From assembly GCA_014607495.2 (NCBI GenBank), contig CP053149.1, positions 11,854,120 to 11,918,119 on the forward strand: 64,000 bases of DNA, given 5' to 3'. Source of the DNA: Carposina sasakii (taxonomy: Eukaryota > Arthropoda > Insecta > Lepidoptera > Carposinidae). Below the pieces are notes generated by a model. It did no database searches. It had not been told where the DNA came from and saw nothing but the letters and a program-made list of their open reading frames with translations. Made by a program: the position numbers and the translations under genes. Below are positions 32,575 to 43,562 of this stretch, one piece after another; position 1 is the stretch's first letter; each line of letters starts with the position of its first letter.

Positions 32575-34249
32575 AATATTATACTATTATCATTATAAGT
32601 GGGGCGCGGATCCAATTTAAAATTGGTTTCATATACTGCAATTTGCATGGAAAACACGCAGGATACCCTACTGACAAGGCGACTATAGGCAGGTACTCAT
32701 AAAATTGCATAGTAAAAATTCTGCCGGATTTCGGAATCAGAATCGGAATTTTTATAAGACCGTATTTGGTTTGATATCATACCGATTTCTCGTTCTGACG
32801 TTCATTATTATTGCGAAAAGCAAAAAGGATATCTCGGTTTTTTGTTTTATTTCCAGCATGAAAGTCAAGAATAACAAACGACAGTTGTCGAAATCTTATT
32901 TAGTTTTTACGAGCTTTTATATGTCTCCGTTATTAAGTTTGTATTCTTTAGTAGTAAAAGTATACAAACTTTTATGTCTTTAAAAATATATCATGCTGCT
33001 GTTCTAAAGAATTCGTAAAGTTTGTAATATGCATGGATTTACTGCTCAATAACTAGAAATTTTACATGGCAACTTTAAACACCTTTGTACATCGTAGTTT
33101 CTATAACTTTGATTTAAAAAAACAAGTAAGCTTGAGCACCTAAAGACAGGTCCCTTATTTACTGAACCCTAAAACACCACAGTCAATGAAACTTTTTGCC
33201 ATCAATTTGATGTGTTGACTTACTGAAAGCAATTTGATTTTCAGTCTAGATACCAGCAACATTAGCCGGACTGTGCCTGCGCTGGGCGCGTCAAAGAACA
33301 CAATAGAATTAACAAATTGTTCCTCGCGGGGCATTCGTCTTCTTGTATAAAGGATATCGTAGGTCGGTCCGTCATTGCTTAACCTAAAATTGAGTATTTC
33401 AACAAGTGAAGCTTAACAAAAGCACTATTTATAGGAGATTGACTATGTGACTATAATAAAGTTCAGATACGTAATCAGGTGATGTAGCAAGAGAGATAAG
33501 AGATTCTAAAAGTACATCTTGTTAAAATACTCGTAGTTAAGTTTATAGTGGATTTAAGTTAATTACGCTTGTCTCCAACTGTCGATACCCTCTTTCTACC
33601 TATTTACTTTAAAATAAATAAACTTATCTATCTCAAAACTTTAAAGTAGAGCAATTTTCTGTTGAACAAAATACTTGACAAAATGGTGAATTCATTTTCG
33701 TCGAGAGTTCGTTTCTCGTCTCGAGATACGATAGTATCTCAGGCAATCTCATTTTTTCGCCGCAACTACGTCATTGGTGTTAGCTTACTACATATTACGT
33801 TCATTATGGGGGAACATCGATGAAAATCTGTAGGTTCCAATCTCGCGGGAACGCTAGCGGCGCGTATTCTTGTAATTTCAGAGGCATAATTTTATTTATT
33901 AGAGTGTGCCCTCGTCGAGAACACCCCATTTGCCGCTTCATTGACTTACAACGGGGCTTCATAACACTTCGCACATATTTCTGTGGGCTCCTGTGTTGGA
34001 TCCCTCGCACCTCATTATATTGCGGATGACATTTAATAAAACATTATGGGTATACCGTGGGCGGTTCTAGATAAACTCGTGGAAAATTCTGAAGGTTACA
34101 CGGCGAATAACTTTTTAGCTCAGATAAATTTTTGTGCTTACCTACATTTTTGTATGTTAAGTAGCTTATTTTTTTCAGTAGGTTTGAAATACCTTACAAA
34201 GTTGCGTAATGCAATTAATCGTCCCTTTTTCACAGACTTTAAAAGGAGA
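32575..34249. other. Unassigned; GC-richer islands 33240-33370 and 33690-34030
   Basis: The islands have no repeat identity. The first includes GCGCTGGGCGCGTCAAAG. The second includes the near-palindrome GTCTCGAGATACGATAGTATCTC. The frames on both strands at 33804-34029 are mutually antisense without motifs. Possibly regulatory. Confidence 0.3.
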
Positions 34250-34690
34250 GGTTATCAATTCGTCTGTATGTTTTTTTTATGTGTGTTACCTCAGAACTCC
34301 GTCATTTATGAACCGTTTTCAATTTTTTATATAGTTGGTCATGGTATGCTTCCAGGTTGGTCCCATATTCACCACATCAGGATCTGATGATGGGATCTTG
34401 GAGAAATCGAGGGCAATCCTCAAATATTGTAGGCACATGTAGTCTGTTATTACACTTTTACTGGGCGTTTTGGTCACCTACATATAAAACATAACATTTG
34501 ATGATGGAATCTCTAAGGAATCTAGGGATATCCTCAAATATAATAGGCACGAGTAGTCCGTTTTTAGATTTTTATAGAGAATTTTGGTCAGCTACACATA
34601 ATATAAAGGAACGAGGGTCTGATGATGGAGCCGCCGAAAAACAGATAGTGGAACTTTTTAGTAACAAAATCCCCCTATGGCAGGGGGAGG
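34250..34690. repeat. Element with tandem TGATGATGG units of about 115 bp
   Basis: Two successive units, 34386-34499 and 34501-34617, each start TGATGATGG(G/A)ATCT and share CCTCAAATAT, TAGGCAC and TTTTGGTCA. A third unit starts at 34620 (TGATGATGGAGCC) and is truncated. The upstream block (CTCAGAACTCCGTCATTTAT, CAGGTTGGTCCCATATTCA) appears to belong to the same interspersed element. Class unknown. The ORFs across it are not called. Confidence 0.65.
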
Positions 34691-34708
34691 TCTACGTCTA
34701 CGTCTACG

Positions 34709-34812
34709 TAGACGTGAGAATAACGAGATGACGGATAATAGGGATGAATGAAAGAAGAGTACCTACATATTGTACCGACCCCAAATGATTGGGAACAGGG
34801 CAGGAAGAAGGA
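34709..34812 (+). pseudogene. LINE 3' end fragment
   Basis: The plus strand encodes NEMTDNRDE, a stop, and then a degraded YCTDPK-like end followed by TGGGAACAGGGCAGGAAGAA. This matches the end of the LINE remnant at 2141-2519. Only about 100 bp survive. Confidence 0.65.
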
Positions 34813-35618
34813 GTGTAATTATATGTTGCTTATATTGTCAGACGTAAAATTTCAAAGCCTAGTCATTTCTCTCAGTGCCCTTTTGTCATTTGGCCTATTT
34901 AATCATTTGCTGGCATATAAATCTGACAATATTATGCCTTCTAAACTTCGCCCACGGCTTAACGCAAAATATATTTGCCCTTTAGCAAAATTTTACTTTA
35001 GTAAGCTCGAGTTTAGGCTCATAGGGGAGGAAGTCGGTTATTCTTTAAAAAAAATTCTAGTAGTATATAGCAGTAGTTTTAGCTAGACCATTCTAGTATA
35101 ATATAACAACTTGTAACAATCTTAAACGATTCTACCTATAAGTTTATTTGGCCAAGTGCTTACCGACTTTCTCAAAACCACGAATTTCTCGGAACAACAA
35201 TTAAACCGGTGATTGCTCAAGCGGCTAGTTAGCTGTACAGAAACCAGCGTTCAGATGAACTTTAGTTGCCCGCTAACCACTGGTTTGGTTCAATGCAACC
35301 ACAGAGCGAGCAGTGGTTGTGGGCGGGTTGTCCATTCTACTCCGTCTGTAATCACTACCGAACCTGGACAGCTGACAAATTGCAACTCATCCCCGACGAC
35401 CACGTAATTAGATTTAGTGCAAACTACCGACGCGTATTCTAAATGAACAATGTAATGACACTAGAATTGTGTAATTTATTTAACGAGGCTAGGCCACATG
35501 TTAGATGTGCAAGGCTCCTTTGTAGTTTCACCATGTCCAATGTCCATATTATCATATATACGATGAATTTTTGGAAATATCCTTCCTTGATAATGGTTGA
35601 AATACACATAAGTATGTA
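34813..35618. other. Unassigned sequence
   Basis: AT-rich with a GC-richer stretch at 35210-35400. Frames of 112 and 64 codons show no motif. Confidence 0.3.
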
Positions 35619-36394
35619 TACAGGGTGTTTGTGACAGCCAGGCAAATATTGATACCATGAGTTTATAAAATTATTAATAAAGAAATGGAAAAAATTCCTC
35701 ATCCGGGTGGGAATCGAACGCACGACCTCTGCATTCCGCGTGTCAGCGCTCTCACCACTGAGCCACCGGGTCAATTACTCGGATGACGAATTTTACCATC
35801 TCTTTTCTAAATTACATATTGGCAACGTCATTTTTCATCCCGATAGCTATACACTAGCCAAATCTCGGCAAACAAAGCTGAATCCCTCAGCACAATATTT
35901 AAAGATGAAACGATCAACCATATCCTAACGGATTATATTAATGGAGAAGTGTTTTTATACCATGAGTTTAGACCATGATTCTGATGCGGAAAACACTGAA
36001 AATTTTTGCAGGAAAATTCCAAAATTTTCTGACATAATTTTTATATTTTCAGGAAAAACATTTTTTTGTTGGTTTAATTAGGCGTTAGATAATGAGATTA
36101 AAATTAAATTTTAACCAAAATATGATTTTCAAAAAAAAATTGCCCTCAAAAAATTTCAAATAACTGATCAACCCTAATGGAAAGTCACAAGTGATCCAAA
36201 AAACAGCAATGTGTCACACAATAACTAATAAGCCTATTTAATTTCCTATTTAATGATCGCCCGATGCAATTCGCGCGGAGACCAAAGATCACTAATAACA
36301 TAACGTAATAACACTGTCGTATGACTCAACACAATGGTACTTATTCAGTATTTCAGTATTTTCCTGGCTGTTAGGGTGTGACCCACACCCTGTA
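35619..36394. mobile_element. MITE family D2 (CAGGGTG ends) carrying a SINE insertion
   Basis: The left end, TACAGGGTGTTTGTGACAGC, and right end, GGGTGTGACCCACACCCTGTA, are imperfect inverted copies, with a TA next to each. The body (ACACTGAAAATTTTTGCAGG, AATTCCAAAATTTTCTGAC) matches the minus-strand copy at 49196-49356, which lacks the 35666-35956 insertion. A further end fragment is at 48639. Tc1/mariner-like TA targeting is possible but not proven. Confidence 0.7.
35652..35970 (-). mobile_element. SINE family B insertion with 14-bp target duplication and extra 5' sequence
   Basis: ATACCATGAGTTTA occurs at 35652-35665 and again at 35957-35970, a perfect 14-bp duplication. The insert, read on the minus strand, has about 180 bp of non-SINE sequence, then a tRNA-like head (CCGGTGGCTCAGTGGTGAGA, B-box-like GTTCGATTCCC) and the family-B tail ending in TTTATTAATAATTTTATAA. 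Other copies at 52398 and 52681 start within about 15-30 bases of the tRNA-like head, so the additional 180 bp is unusual. Confidence 0.75.
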
Positions 36395-36775
36395 TACATA
36401 ATACACAAAAACAATAAAAATTTCCGGGAAAAAAATGATGATTTTAATGAAATTTTGGTAAAAAGTAAGCGATTTTATGCTAAATTAATTTTCATGGAGC
36501 TCTTTTGCACGCAAATAAGAGCTTTGTTCAATTTTTATCTTCTTAGATAATGTAATTGTATAATTTTACAATTTTCACGTCAGAGTTCCAAATAAAATTA
36601 CAGACGATAAAGGCAAAGGTTTTGTCTGTAGGAATGCTATAAGTAATAATTTTTCACGACGAGAGCCGTTGGTAGTTAATATCAATAAATAAAGGGGATT
36701 ACTCGTAGCTGTCTTTATAACAGCCGTTTAGTGATATTACTGTTTGTATGTACTTTCAAGAAGAATACATTTTAT
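36395..36775. other. AT-rich sequence, nothing assigned
   Basis: No gene or repeat was supported. Confidence 0.35.
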
Positions 36776-36950
36776 ATCGCTGTGTTCCTGAAAAGCTACC
36801 CAGCTAGAACTGCAGGCTCATGAAGAGATCCCACCGCCACGTTTTAGCAAAGCGGGGACTGATGTACATGATCAATAATAAGTTGCTAGCCTGAGAGAAC
36901 ACATGAGTACCTTAGTCGACTTATAAAGAAGGAAATTCAGGAGATAATTT
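36776..36950 (+). repeat. Repeat family C copy
   Basis: TGTGTTCCTGAAAAGCTACC, GAGATCCCACCGCCACGTTT and TGAGTACCTTAGTCGACTTA are shared with the other copies. This and 12811 serve as uninterrupted references for the split copy at 25140/27806. Confidence 0.7.
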
Positions 36951-37337
36951 TGTGCATAGACCCTCTTATGATTTCAACATCACACCATACTGTGAATTAT
37001 CGATTTATCTAGAACTTGCTTACAGTATCAAAAATACATTAATTAATAACGATTTAGAATATGAGCTGTATTGATATAAAGTTCAAAAGTGACATAGCTT
37101 ATATCTAATTAATATGTTAAAGCGGAAATACATAAAATAACAGCTAGCTTATAAATAAAATACGTTCTAGTTTCTTCTTGAAATATACCCATTGAAAAAT
37201 ACTTGCACATATTTTCTTCTTTCTAAGTTTCTTATGAACAATTTAACAAAATCTGATTTGATTCTAATTTAACAAAATTGGGTCTGGTTTAATAAGCACG
37301 TAGGTAGGTATATTAACTTAAAAAAATGCAACCAAAA
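36951..37337. other. AT-rich sequence, nothing assigned
   Basis: No gene or repeat was supported. Confidence 0.35.
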
Positions 37338-37450
37338 CATTATTATTATTATTATTATGCTTTATTGTACACAGTAAAGTTTTCACAAATAAAGTTTATG
37401 ACAAAGAAAATGTACAAAGGCGTGCTTATCTCTAAAAGAGATTTCTTCCA
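37338..37450 (-). repeat. LINE 3' untranslated tail, minus
   Basis: Read on the minus strand: GGAAGAAATCTCTTTTAGAG, ATAAGCACGCC..., ending CAATAAAGCATAATAATAAT. The CAATAAAG plus short-repeat tail and the AGAGATAAGC phrase are shared with 42005-42130. CR1/Jockey-like by recall. Confidence 0.55.
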
Positions 37451-37649
37451 GCAAACCAACATTATTTATAACATCCATTGAAGTAATACAAAGTCCAAAC
37501 TCTATTCTAATTCATGAACTTGTGCAAACACAACATTTTCTAAACATCTAAAATAAGCATCAAATAAAACAAACAACGCAATCAACAAGTACGAAGTACA
37601 ATGAAACGTAATAAAAGTTTTTACAGAAGCTTTTAGTTGGTTTGATAAC

Positions 37650-37800
37650 ATTTCTCAGAGTTCGGTTGACGGATTTTGATTTATCATTTTAATTTGCCGG
37701 GCGGTGACGACGGCCATGCCCCGGGGATCGGGCCCTCGCTTTAAATTCAAATCCTCTGTATCAAGTAATTATTTTGCTGGTTTATCAAATAAAATTATGC
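37650..37800. promoter_or_regulatory. Putative regulatory element sharing a motif with 29496
   Basis: Bases 37668-37698 (GACGGATTTTGATTTATCAT and the following TTTAATTTGCC) match 29496-29526 at 26 of 31 positions, and an ACATTTCT precedes both. GC-rich sequence with CCCCGGGGATC follows. TGATTTAT fits a Hox/Exd-type site. Function is inferred. Confidence 0.35.
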
Positions 37801-38214
37801 CGAAATCTTATTTCTGCAAATATGCTTTGCATTTTGCAATGATCTGCACTGTTATTAGATCGTGTTACAACTTCGGTTTTATTTTGGGATAAGATAAAGA
37901 ACTTGCACCTTAGTGATTTTTTTTGTTTTGCTCTTATTGTGTTATTTTGTCAAGATCAAATGTTTAAGATTTATCTATTTATCAAAAACTATATTAATAT
38001 TCATTCAATAAATACATCTTTAATGGACTTGTACAAGAGTCAAGCCTCGCTAAACAAAAATAAGCTCTTATTTTTGTCATTATTTAAATGGACAATAAAA
38101 TAATTAGTTAAGAACACATTCATAAAAATAAGTCAAATTAAGTTACTTATCGAAGAAAGTACTAGTACGTACTTAATTTATAAACTGCAATAAGTTCCCA
38201 CATGTCGTAACCAA
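37801..38214. other. AT-rich sequence, nothing assigned
   Basis: No gene or repeat was supported. Confidence 0.35.
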
Positions 38215-38600
38215 GTTCCCATTACGTTCGCAAGCGTCTCCCATCTCGGCTGGTGACGTCACCCCTCCCACGCAGGCCGCCTCCATTCATTTGTTTTCTG
38301 GTGTCACTTCTTATCTCGTCTCGCAATTATTACAATTTGTCCGCTCCTCCCCTTATCTTAGCGAGTTTGCCACTTCAGCATAAAGCCAGCCGACTTCAGC
38401 AGATTCCCGAGATCATATTTGAGGAAAGCTCGGTGCTTTTTTGTAATTTTTCAAAAGTTTGAGTAATGACAACGCCGTAAATTCCGGAGGTGGCCGGCCC
38501 GCAGCCCGGTTGTTTGTTGTTTTGCTACTCGTAAGTTTACTTTTTCATCGGCCGCCGACGCGTCGCTGTTGTTTTGATAGGGCCATTTCACTCAACGCGG
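38215..38600. promoter_or_regulatory. GC-rich island with CRE palindrome
   Basis: GGTGACGTCACC at 38252-38263 is a perfect 12-bp palindrome containing the CREB/ATF site TGACGTCA. The island also holds GGTGGCCGGCCCGC and CATCGGCCGCCGACGCGTCG. ACTC|GTAAGTTT near 38530 could be a donor of a non-coding exon, but no acceptor or frame supports it. No TATA box was seen. Confidence 0.35.
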
Positions 38601-38999
38601 AATATTTTTTATTTCCATAATCCTTCTCCCACTGACTTCATAGCAAACAATACAGTATTATTATTGTGTTTGTGGGTTCCTTCAGGATTCTTGACATTTT
38701 TTATTTGAAAAGGATTTGCGTTGTTTATTTTCGCAAACGCCGCGTATTATATTTCAATTTCAATGACATATTTTTGGTGTCTACAGGGGATTTAAGAATC
38801 ATAGCGGCTTGTGAATATATTTCATATGATATCGAATAAGCCGTATCATGTATCATCATTGTTGTTGGATGCTCCTATTAATGAGCTTCTAATTGAGTGA
38901 GCTTATAATTAATTACTTGTTGCCATAAACTGAACGTGGCAGCCTCCTATTCAGAGCAGCCTCATCGAATTTATTTGCCACCACGAGACTGACATCAGA
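38601..38999. other. Unassigned sequence
   Basis: Mixed composition; nothing was supported. Confidence 0.3.
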
Positions 39000-39730
39000 C
39001 ATTCGACGACGTCCTATATACGTAGGCGGATGGTCCGGTTGGGAAATACCATTGCTAATTTGGTGCAGGTGTATGAATTAACCGCTCGCGATGTCGTTAG
39101 ATACGGTCGATTGCCGCTCAAGCACGCCGTCTTCGTATTTTTATCACTTCTTCCAGCGAGGGGAGCACCGCGCGCACTCGTTGTCGCGACAAAATGTTCA
39201 ATTTTAGATACAAATAAAAAAGGTCGGACGCGCCGCGCAGAATATTAACAGCGCACAATATGAATGTAGGCATCCGGCATTCGCGTCAAAAGTGCCAAAA
39301 CGATGTTATTCTTTTCCGCGCGGAGGTAATAAGCGACGCGCCCGCCCGTGCCGCGGATATGAAATCCAGAAATGTTTATGGTGCACAATAACGGCCAGAC
39401 CCGGATCCGATCGAGGTTTACGAATGAAAGGATCCACTCGTAATTAGAATCCTTAAGGTCTTTTGTAATAGCGTAATTGTTTCCCGTTGTCGCCTTAGAG
39501 CACACCGCTCTGTCTCTATGAATGGAACGAGCGGAATACAAAGAAACGACTGCAACCGTGGCTCGGAGTGCTCCACTTCACACGCGGATTTGTGTCTGTG
39601 CATTTTATTTGGAGGATATAAAGTCGAGTTTTCGTTGGGATGACGTTAAATGATGTGTCGTGTGATTGAGGGATGTCAGATGCCTGGCTCCTGGCTTGCG
39701 CATGTCGCTCGCCAGAATTCGTCACTTCTA
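39000..39730. promoter_or_regulatory. Long GC-rich unique island, possible conserved non-coding DNA
   Basis: About 700 bp with many CG dinucleotides (GGACGCGCCGCGCAG, CCGCGCGGAGGTAATAAGCG, ACTCGTAATTAGAATCC). Homeodomain-type TAATTA and E-box-like sites occur. Overlapping minus-strand frames (39245-39725) have no protein motif and overlap one another. Interpreted as regulatory by composition only. Confidence 0.3.
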
Positions 39731-40350
39731 AATGCGTCTGCGATTCACTAATGCATTTAAATACAATGTGTCCGGTATAAGTAATGGTCTTACCAACTGT
39801 GCTCTATGAGAGATTCTACAAAATTAGATTCAGCCATTTCTATGGCTCGGTACCGATAGATACATTAAAATTGGTGAACTTATGATCACAGTTAGTGATA
39901 ATAGTTAGAATCTTTCCATGTTTTCTAATTTGCTCTTGTATATTAAGGTATTAGTCCTATTATTATGTAGTGATATCTATGGTGTAACACCTACAATACA
40001 TACGCTATGTGTACCTATACAATGTATTGACACATGGATCGGCACACCGCAATAACCTCCAGCCATGTTAACATGCTTAGAGCAGATTTGCCTATGAATT
40101 GTTCAATTCAGCAATTCAGTTGAATTACTGTAGATAGGTACTGTAGGTAATAAACTAAGATAATATTAAATTTCCTATTCAGTCCGTATTAGCTTATGTA
40201 TAGCTGTAGTTAATGACGTTGTTAACCTGTTGAAAACATAACAAAACATAAATATAAATAACAAAATTTCTAGCTATGGATATGCATTATCAATCCTAAC
40301 TATAATAGCACCAAAGACTGTTGCAATAAATGCTTAATATGGTAATGTCA
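39731..40350. other. AT-rich sequence, nothing assigned
   Basis: No gene or repeat was supported. Confidence 0.35.
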
Positions 40351-40498
40351 TCATGGTCGGTCACCAACCCGCCTGCCCAGCGTGGTGACTATGGGCAAAT
40401 AGGCAAATACCCCCCATGGCAGTCTTGTGGCGTGCCCTGGGGGAGGCCTACGTCCAGCAGTGGACTGCAATAGGCTGATGATGATGATGATGATGGTA
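40351..40498 (+). mobile_element. SINE family R, 3' half, with (GAT)n tail
   Basis: GGTCACCAACCCGCCTGCC, TTGTGGCGTGCCCTGGGGGA and GTCCAGCAGTGGACTGCAAT, then GGCTGATGATGATGATG. The last 50 bases equal the 3' end of the RTE LINE at 7250, so this is a short element riding on RTE machinery. Confidence 0.75.
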
Positions 40499-40565
40499 AT
40501 GTATATCCCATACTATGTTATGGTATAATATTTTGGGGTAATTCTGTAAATGCTGACACTACATT

Positions 40566-40678
40566 TATTCTTCTTTCTCTTCTTTAGCCTATTGCAGTCC
40601 ACTGCTGGACATAGCCCTCTCCCAGGGCACGCCACAAGGCTACTGCTACAGGGGGGTTTGCCCATAGTCACCACGCTA
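40566..40678 (-). mobile_element. SINE family R, 3' end, minus, with (GAA)n-type tail
   Basis: The complement of the same RTE-shared end: GCCTATTGCAGTCCACTGCT, then CCACAAGGCTACTGC. Its TTCTTCTTTCTCTTC edge is the complement of a GAA-rich tail, as in the copy at 50554. Confidence 0.7.
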
Positions 40679-41689
40679 CTACATTTATATTACAAAAAAA
40701 TGTTTGCGGATTATAGTATATCTATCACTTAGATAATTTGACATCACTAAGATCAGTTTTTGTAAATAATATTTTTTTAACCTTGACATGTATTTATATA
40801 TTGGAAATAAGTTTGATGTAAAGGACCACAGAGAATATTTCTCAAAAATAAAAGATGCCAAAAAATGTTCGTTCATTACCTACTTACAATACATTATAAC
40901 ATTTGTGCAGTGAAAGCAGCCTCTAGCTACATACTCAAAAAGACTTATTGGAGAGTGTTTTTACGATTTAGCTGAATTTTATTATTGTAAAACTAAATGA
41001 TTGTAAGCATGTATCAGTTTTAGTAAATGCAATATCTTATCTTACCTTATCTGACGCTCCCTGTAGCTAAGGGATAAATAATCTTTTTTAGATTTCAAAT
41101 ATTTTTAAAGAAGTTCATATACCCAAACATCGACAAACTTGCATTATCTCCTCCTCCTCCGTTCAAGCTCTGCACAGGATACTGTCTGTAACACCGAGGA
41201 TATATTCTATTAATGCTGTCTTCCTTTTGTCATAAACTGGACCACGACGTATTTTGCCAGTCTGAATGTTTAGCAGATATTTATCCAAGTCTTTGCGTAG
41301 TTTCGGAATTTGTTATCACTGAGAAAATTAAGTTCATTATATTGATGCTGAATTTTTATACCATCGCCAGTGGAATAACCCTGAAAGGTGCATCATCTCA
41401 ATAAGTACAAGACTTCGCCGTAGTCTTTCAATATACTACAGTAATAATACTAATAATATTTGCATGTAAAGATGATACCGCCCATACTTTGCGCTTTGTA
41501 TGCAAATTCTCAATTTTCTCAACTTTTGTTTAGTATCCCGAATGGTAGGTAGTCATTGAGTATATTTATTGCGGTTCTATAAAATATTTTTTTAAATATT
41601 CACTATCAAACTCATAGTAATGAAACTACTTTAACTATAAGAAAAAAAAGTATAAATATTTGAAAACTTTAACAACACATAGACATTAA
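40679..41689. other. AT-rich sequence, nothing assigned
   Basis: No gene or repeat was supported. Confidence 0.35.
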
Positions 41690-41691
41690 TT

Positions 41692-41865
41692 AATTGGCGT
41701 CCGTTTGGCGTAACTGTAGTAAGTACTGGGTTGAAATCCCTTAGGAGCAAACAGTGACGAATATCGATGTTTGTTGCCGAGTCATTGATCTATGTATTTA
41801 TTTAAACGCTTTTTAGTATTTCCAACACAAGACCTAATGGATCAAGATTTAGGTACAAAGAGGAG
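41692..41865 (+). mobile_element. Old SINE (family A) copy
   Basis: GTTTGGCGTAACTGTAGTAA and a degenerate B box (GGTTGAAATCCC), then GATGTTTGTTGCCGAGTCAT and ACACAAGACCTAATGGATC, match family A with heavy divergence and small deletions. Confidence 0.65.
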
Positions 41866-41894
41866 CTTTTCATGGAAATTATCTTTCAGCTAAT

Positions 41895-42130
41895 CTGACG
41901 GTCCCATTTTCATTATATCATATTTGTTTTTCTTCTTTTTTTTCTAGTTTCTTAAAATTTGTTTAATTGCACATGTTATCCTGTTGTTAACAATTTCTTT
42001 TTACTTGCTTGGCTTGCTGGAAGAGATCTCTGGTAGAGATAAGCTTGCCATTGTACATGCATCTCTTCTTTAATGTTGTATGCCATATTTCTTTTTGTGT
42101 ATGTGCAATAAAGAATAAAGAATAAAGAAA
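41895..42130 (+). repeat. LINE 3' untranslated tail
   Basis: GCTGGAAGAGATCTCTGGTA, GAGATAAGCTTGCCATTGTA and a TGTGCAATAAAGAATAAAGA tail match the minus copy at 37338. CR1/Jockey-like by recall; no coding part remains. Confidence 0.65.
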
Positions 42131-43118
42131 TAATATATCAGTATACTATAATATATCTAGATATTGTTTAAGAGGAAACTGCATATTGTTTGATCACCGC
42201 AACTGAAAGTAACTTTATATAAGCCCGATTGCTGGAGCCGGAGAAAGTTAGTACAATTAATTTCTCACGTGGGAAGTGCGGCAATTATTTGAATTAGAAA
42301 CATATATCCTTTACGGGAATAGCCTCAACTTTCCTGTTTGTTCTTCCAGGAGGATATTATAGTTTTAATTCTTCGTTAACTGTAAATGTAATTTGGTACA
42401 TAGGTACTTTATTGTTTGGACACTCACTTTTCAGTCGTTAGTCTATTGAGTCCCACGTGGTAACGGGTGAGCCTACCGTCACTTTTCAGCACAACTATTA
42501 CAATCTAGCGACTGGTAGTTTTGAACGTCAAAGAGTGACTAGTAGGTAAATGTACCTAAAATTTGAAATTAATAGGACTTTGACTTTGCGTAGACAACTT
42601 TGCTAATTTGAGAAACAATTTTATTTAGCTTAGGTAAATAATTTAATTACTAATAATTATTTAAAAGAAAAGAATGCATCCCCATCAATTATACAGAAAG
42701 GGAACTGACAACATAGCCACCAGTTAAAATTAAATAAAACACCCCATTTCGACCAACAATGAGTTTCTTGTCTTTACTTCGAAGACATTAATTTCCATTT
42801 CAGACAAAAGTAGACCCTATTTTTTTGAAGTAGAATACGTAAGCAGAAATTTGCATCACAATTTGGAGTTTTCTTTTAATTTCTCTTAGTCGAATCTTAA
42901 GTAGTTCGCTTTGTTAAGTGTAACATGAGTTCGGAAATTGTTCGAGATTGTTCGTTTCCGTGGCAGTAACCTCGGTGAATAATATTCTTTTACTTACCTA
43001 CAATTGCAGCTTATATAATAACATTGTATGAAAATTCCTGAGATGTTTAAGAATTCTCCATACTATCTGGAAAAAGAAACATGTGATTTCGAGTCTCAAA
43101 TTTTGTGAATAGATTCTC
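42131..43118. other. Unassigned sequence
   Basis: AT-rich; bases 42420-42545 contain weak inverted words around CAGTCGTTAGTC and GCGACTGGTAG that may be an eroded MITE. Confidence 0.3.
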
Positions 43119-43506
43119 TACAGGATGTTTTTTTGTGGCCACCTTTAACGAAGGGTACGTATTCTATACATGAAATAAAGTAAGTTTATGCAAAAAAAAT
43201 GCTGGGGAAAATTTTTTTAAATTTTTTTTTTTAATTTTAAATTCCTTGATCGTGCGAAATTTATAGTGTCTAGTGTTTATGTTAGTTTTTTTATAGACAG
43301 ATATTAATTATTTTTCGTGAAAAAATCCTGCTACGCGCGTCTATGTGCATTTATGCAGAAAAACGCAGTCTATTTACTCAACTTTGGACCCTAATATTTT
43401 GGAAACCAGACACTTCCCAGGTATGCTTCCATGGAGAAAAATGATCGTGATGATGAGGAGATTCCGTAGTTTTCGGGAACGTTGACGACCAAAAATCATC
43501 CTGTAT
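43119..43506. mobile_element. MITE family A2 (CAGGATG ends), complete
   Basis: The left end, ACAGGATGTTTTTTTGTGG, and the inverse of the right end, ACAGGATGATTTTTGGTCG, agree at most positions. The body contains GCGCGTCTATGTGCATTTAT and AACGCAGTCTATTTACTCAA. Copies at 46459 and 50961. About 388 bp with no coding frame. Confidence 0.8.
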
Positions 43507-43518
43507 AGTGGAATATTT

Positions 43519-43562
43519 ACATAGCTTTTCGCTTAACATACCCTTTTTGTTACACCCTGTAG
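43519..43562. mobile_element. MITE family B2, right end only
   Basis: CATAGCTTTTCGCTTAACAT and TTTTTGTTACACCCTGTA match the right end of 55024-55272. It directly abuts the MITE at 43119-43506, which may have inserted into it. Confidence 0.6.

Noticed and set aside
34250..34690. Tandem units considered as a CRISPR-like or satellite array
   Set aside because: Only two and a part units, 115 bp each, with no spacer pattern; embedded in an interspersed element of a eukaryotic genome.
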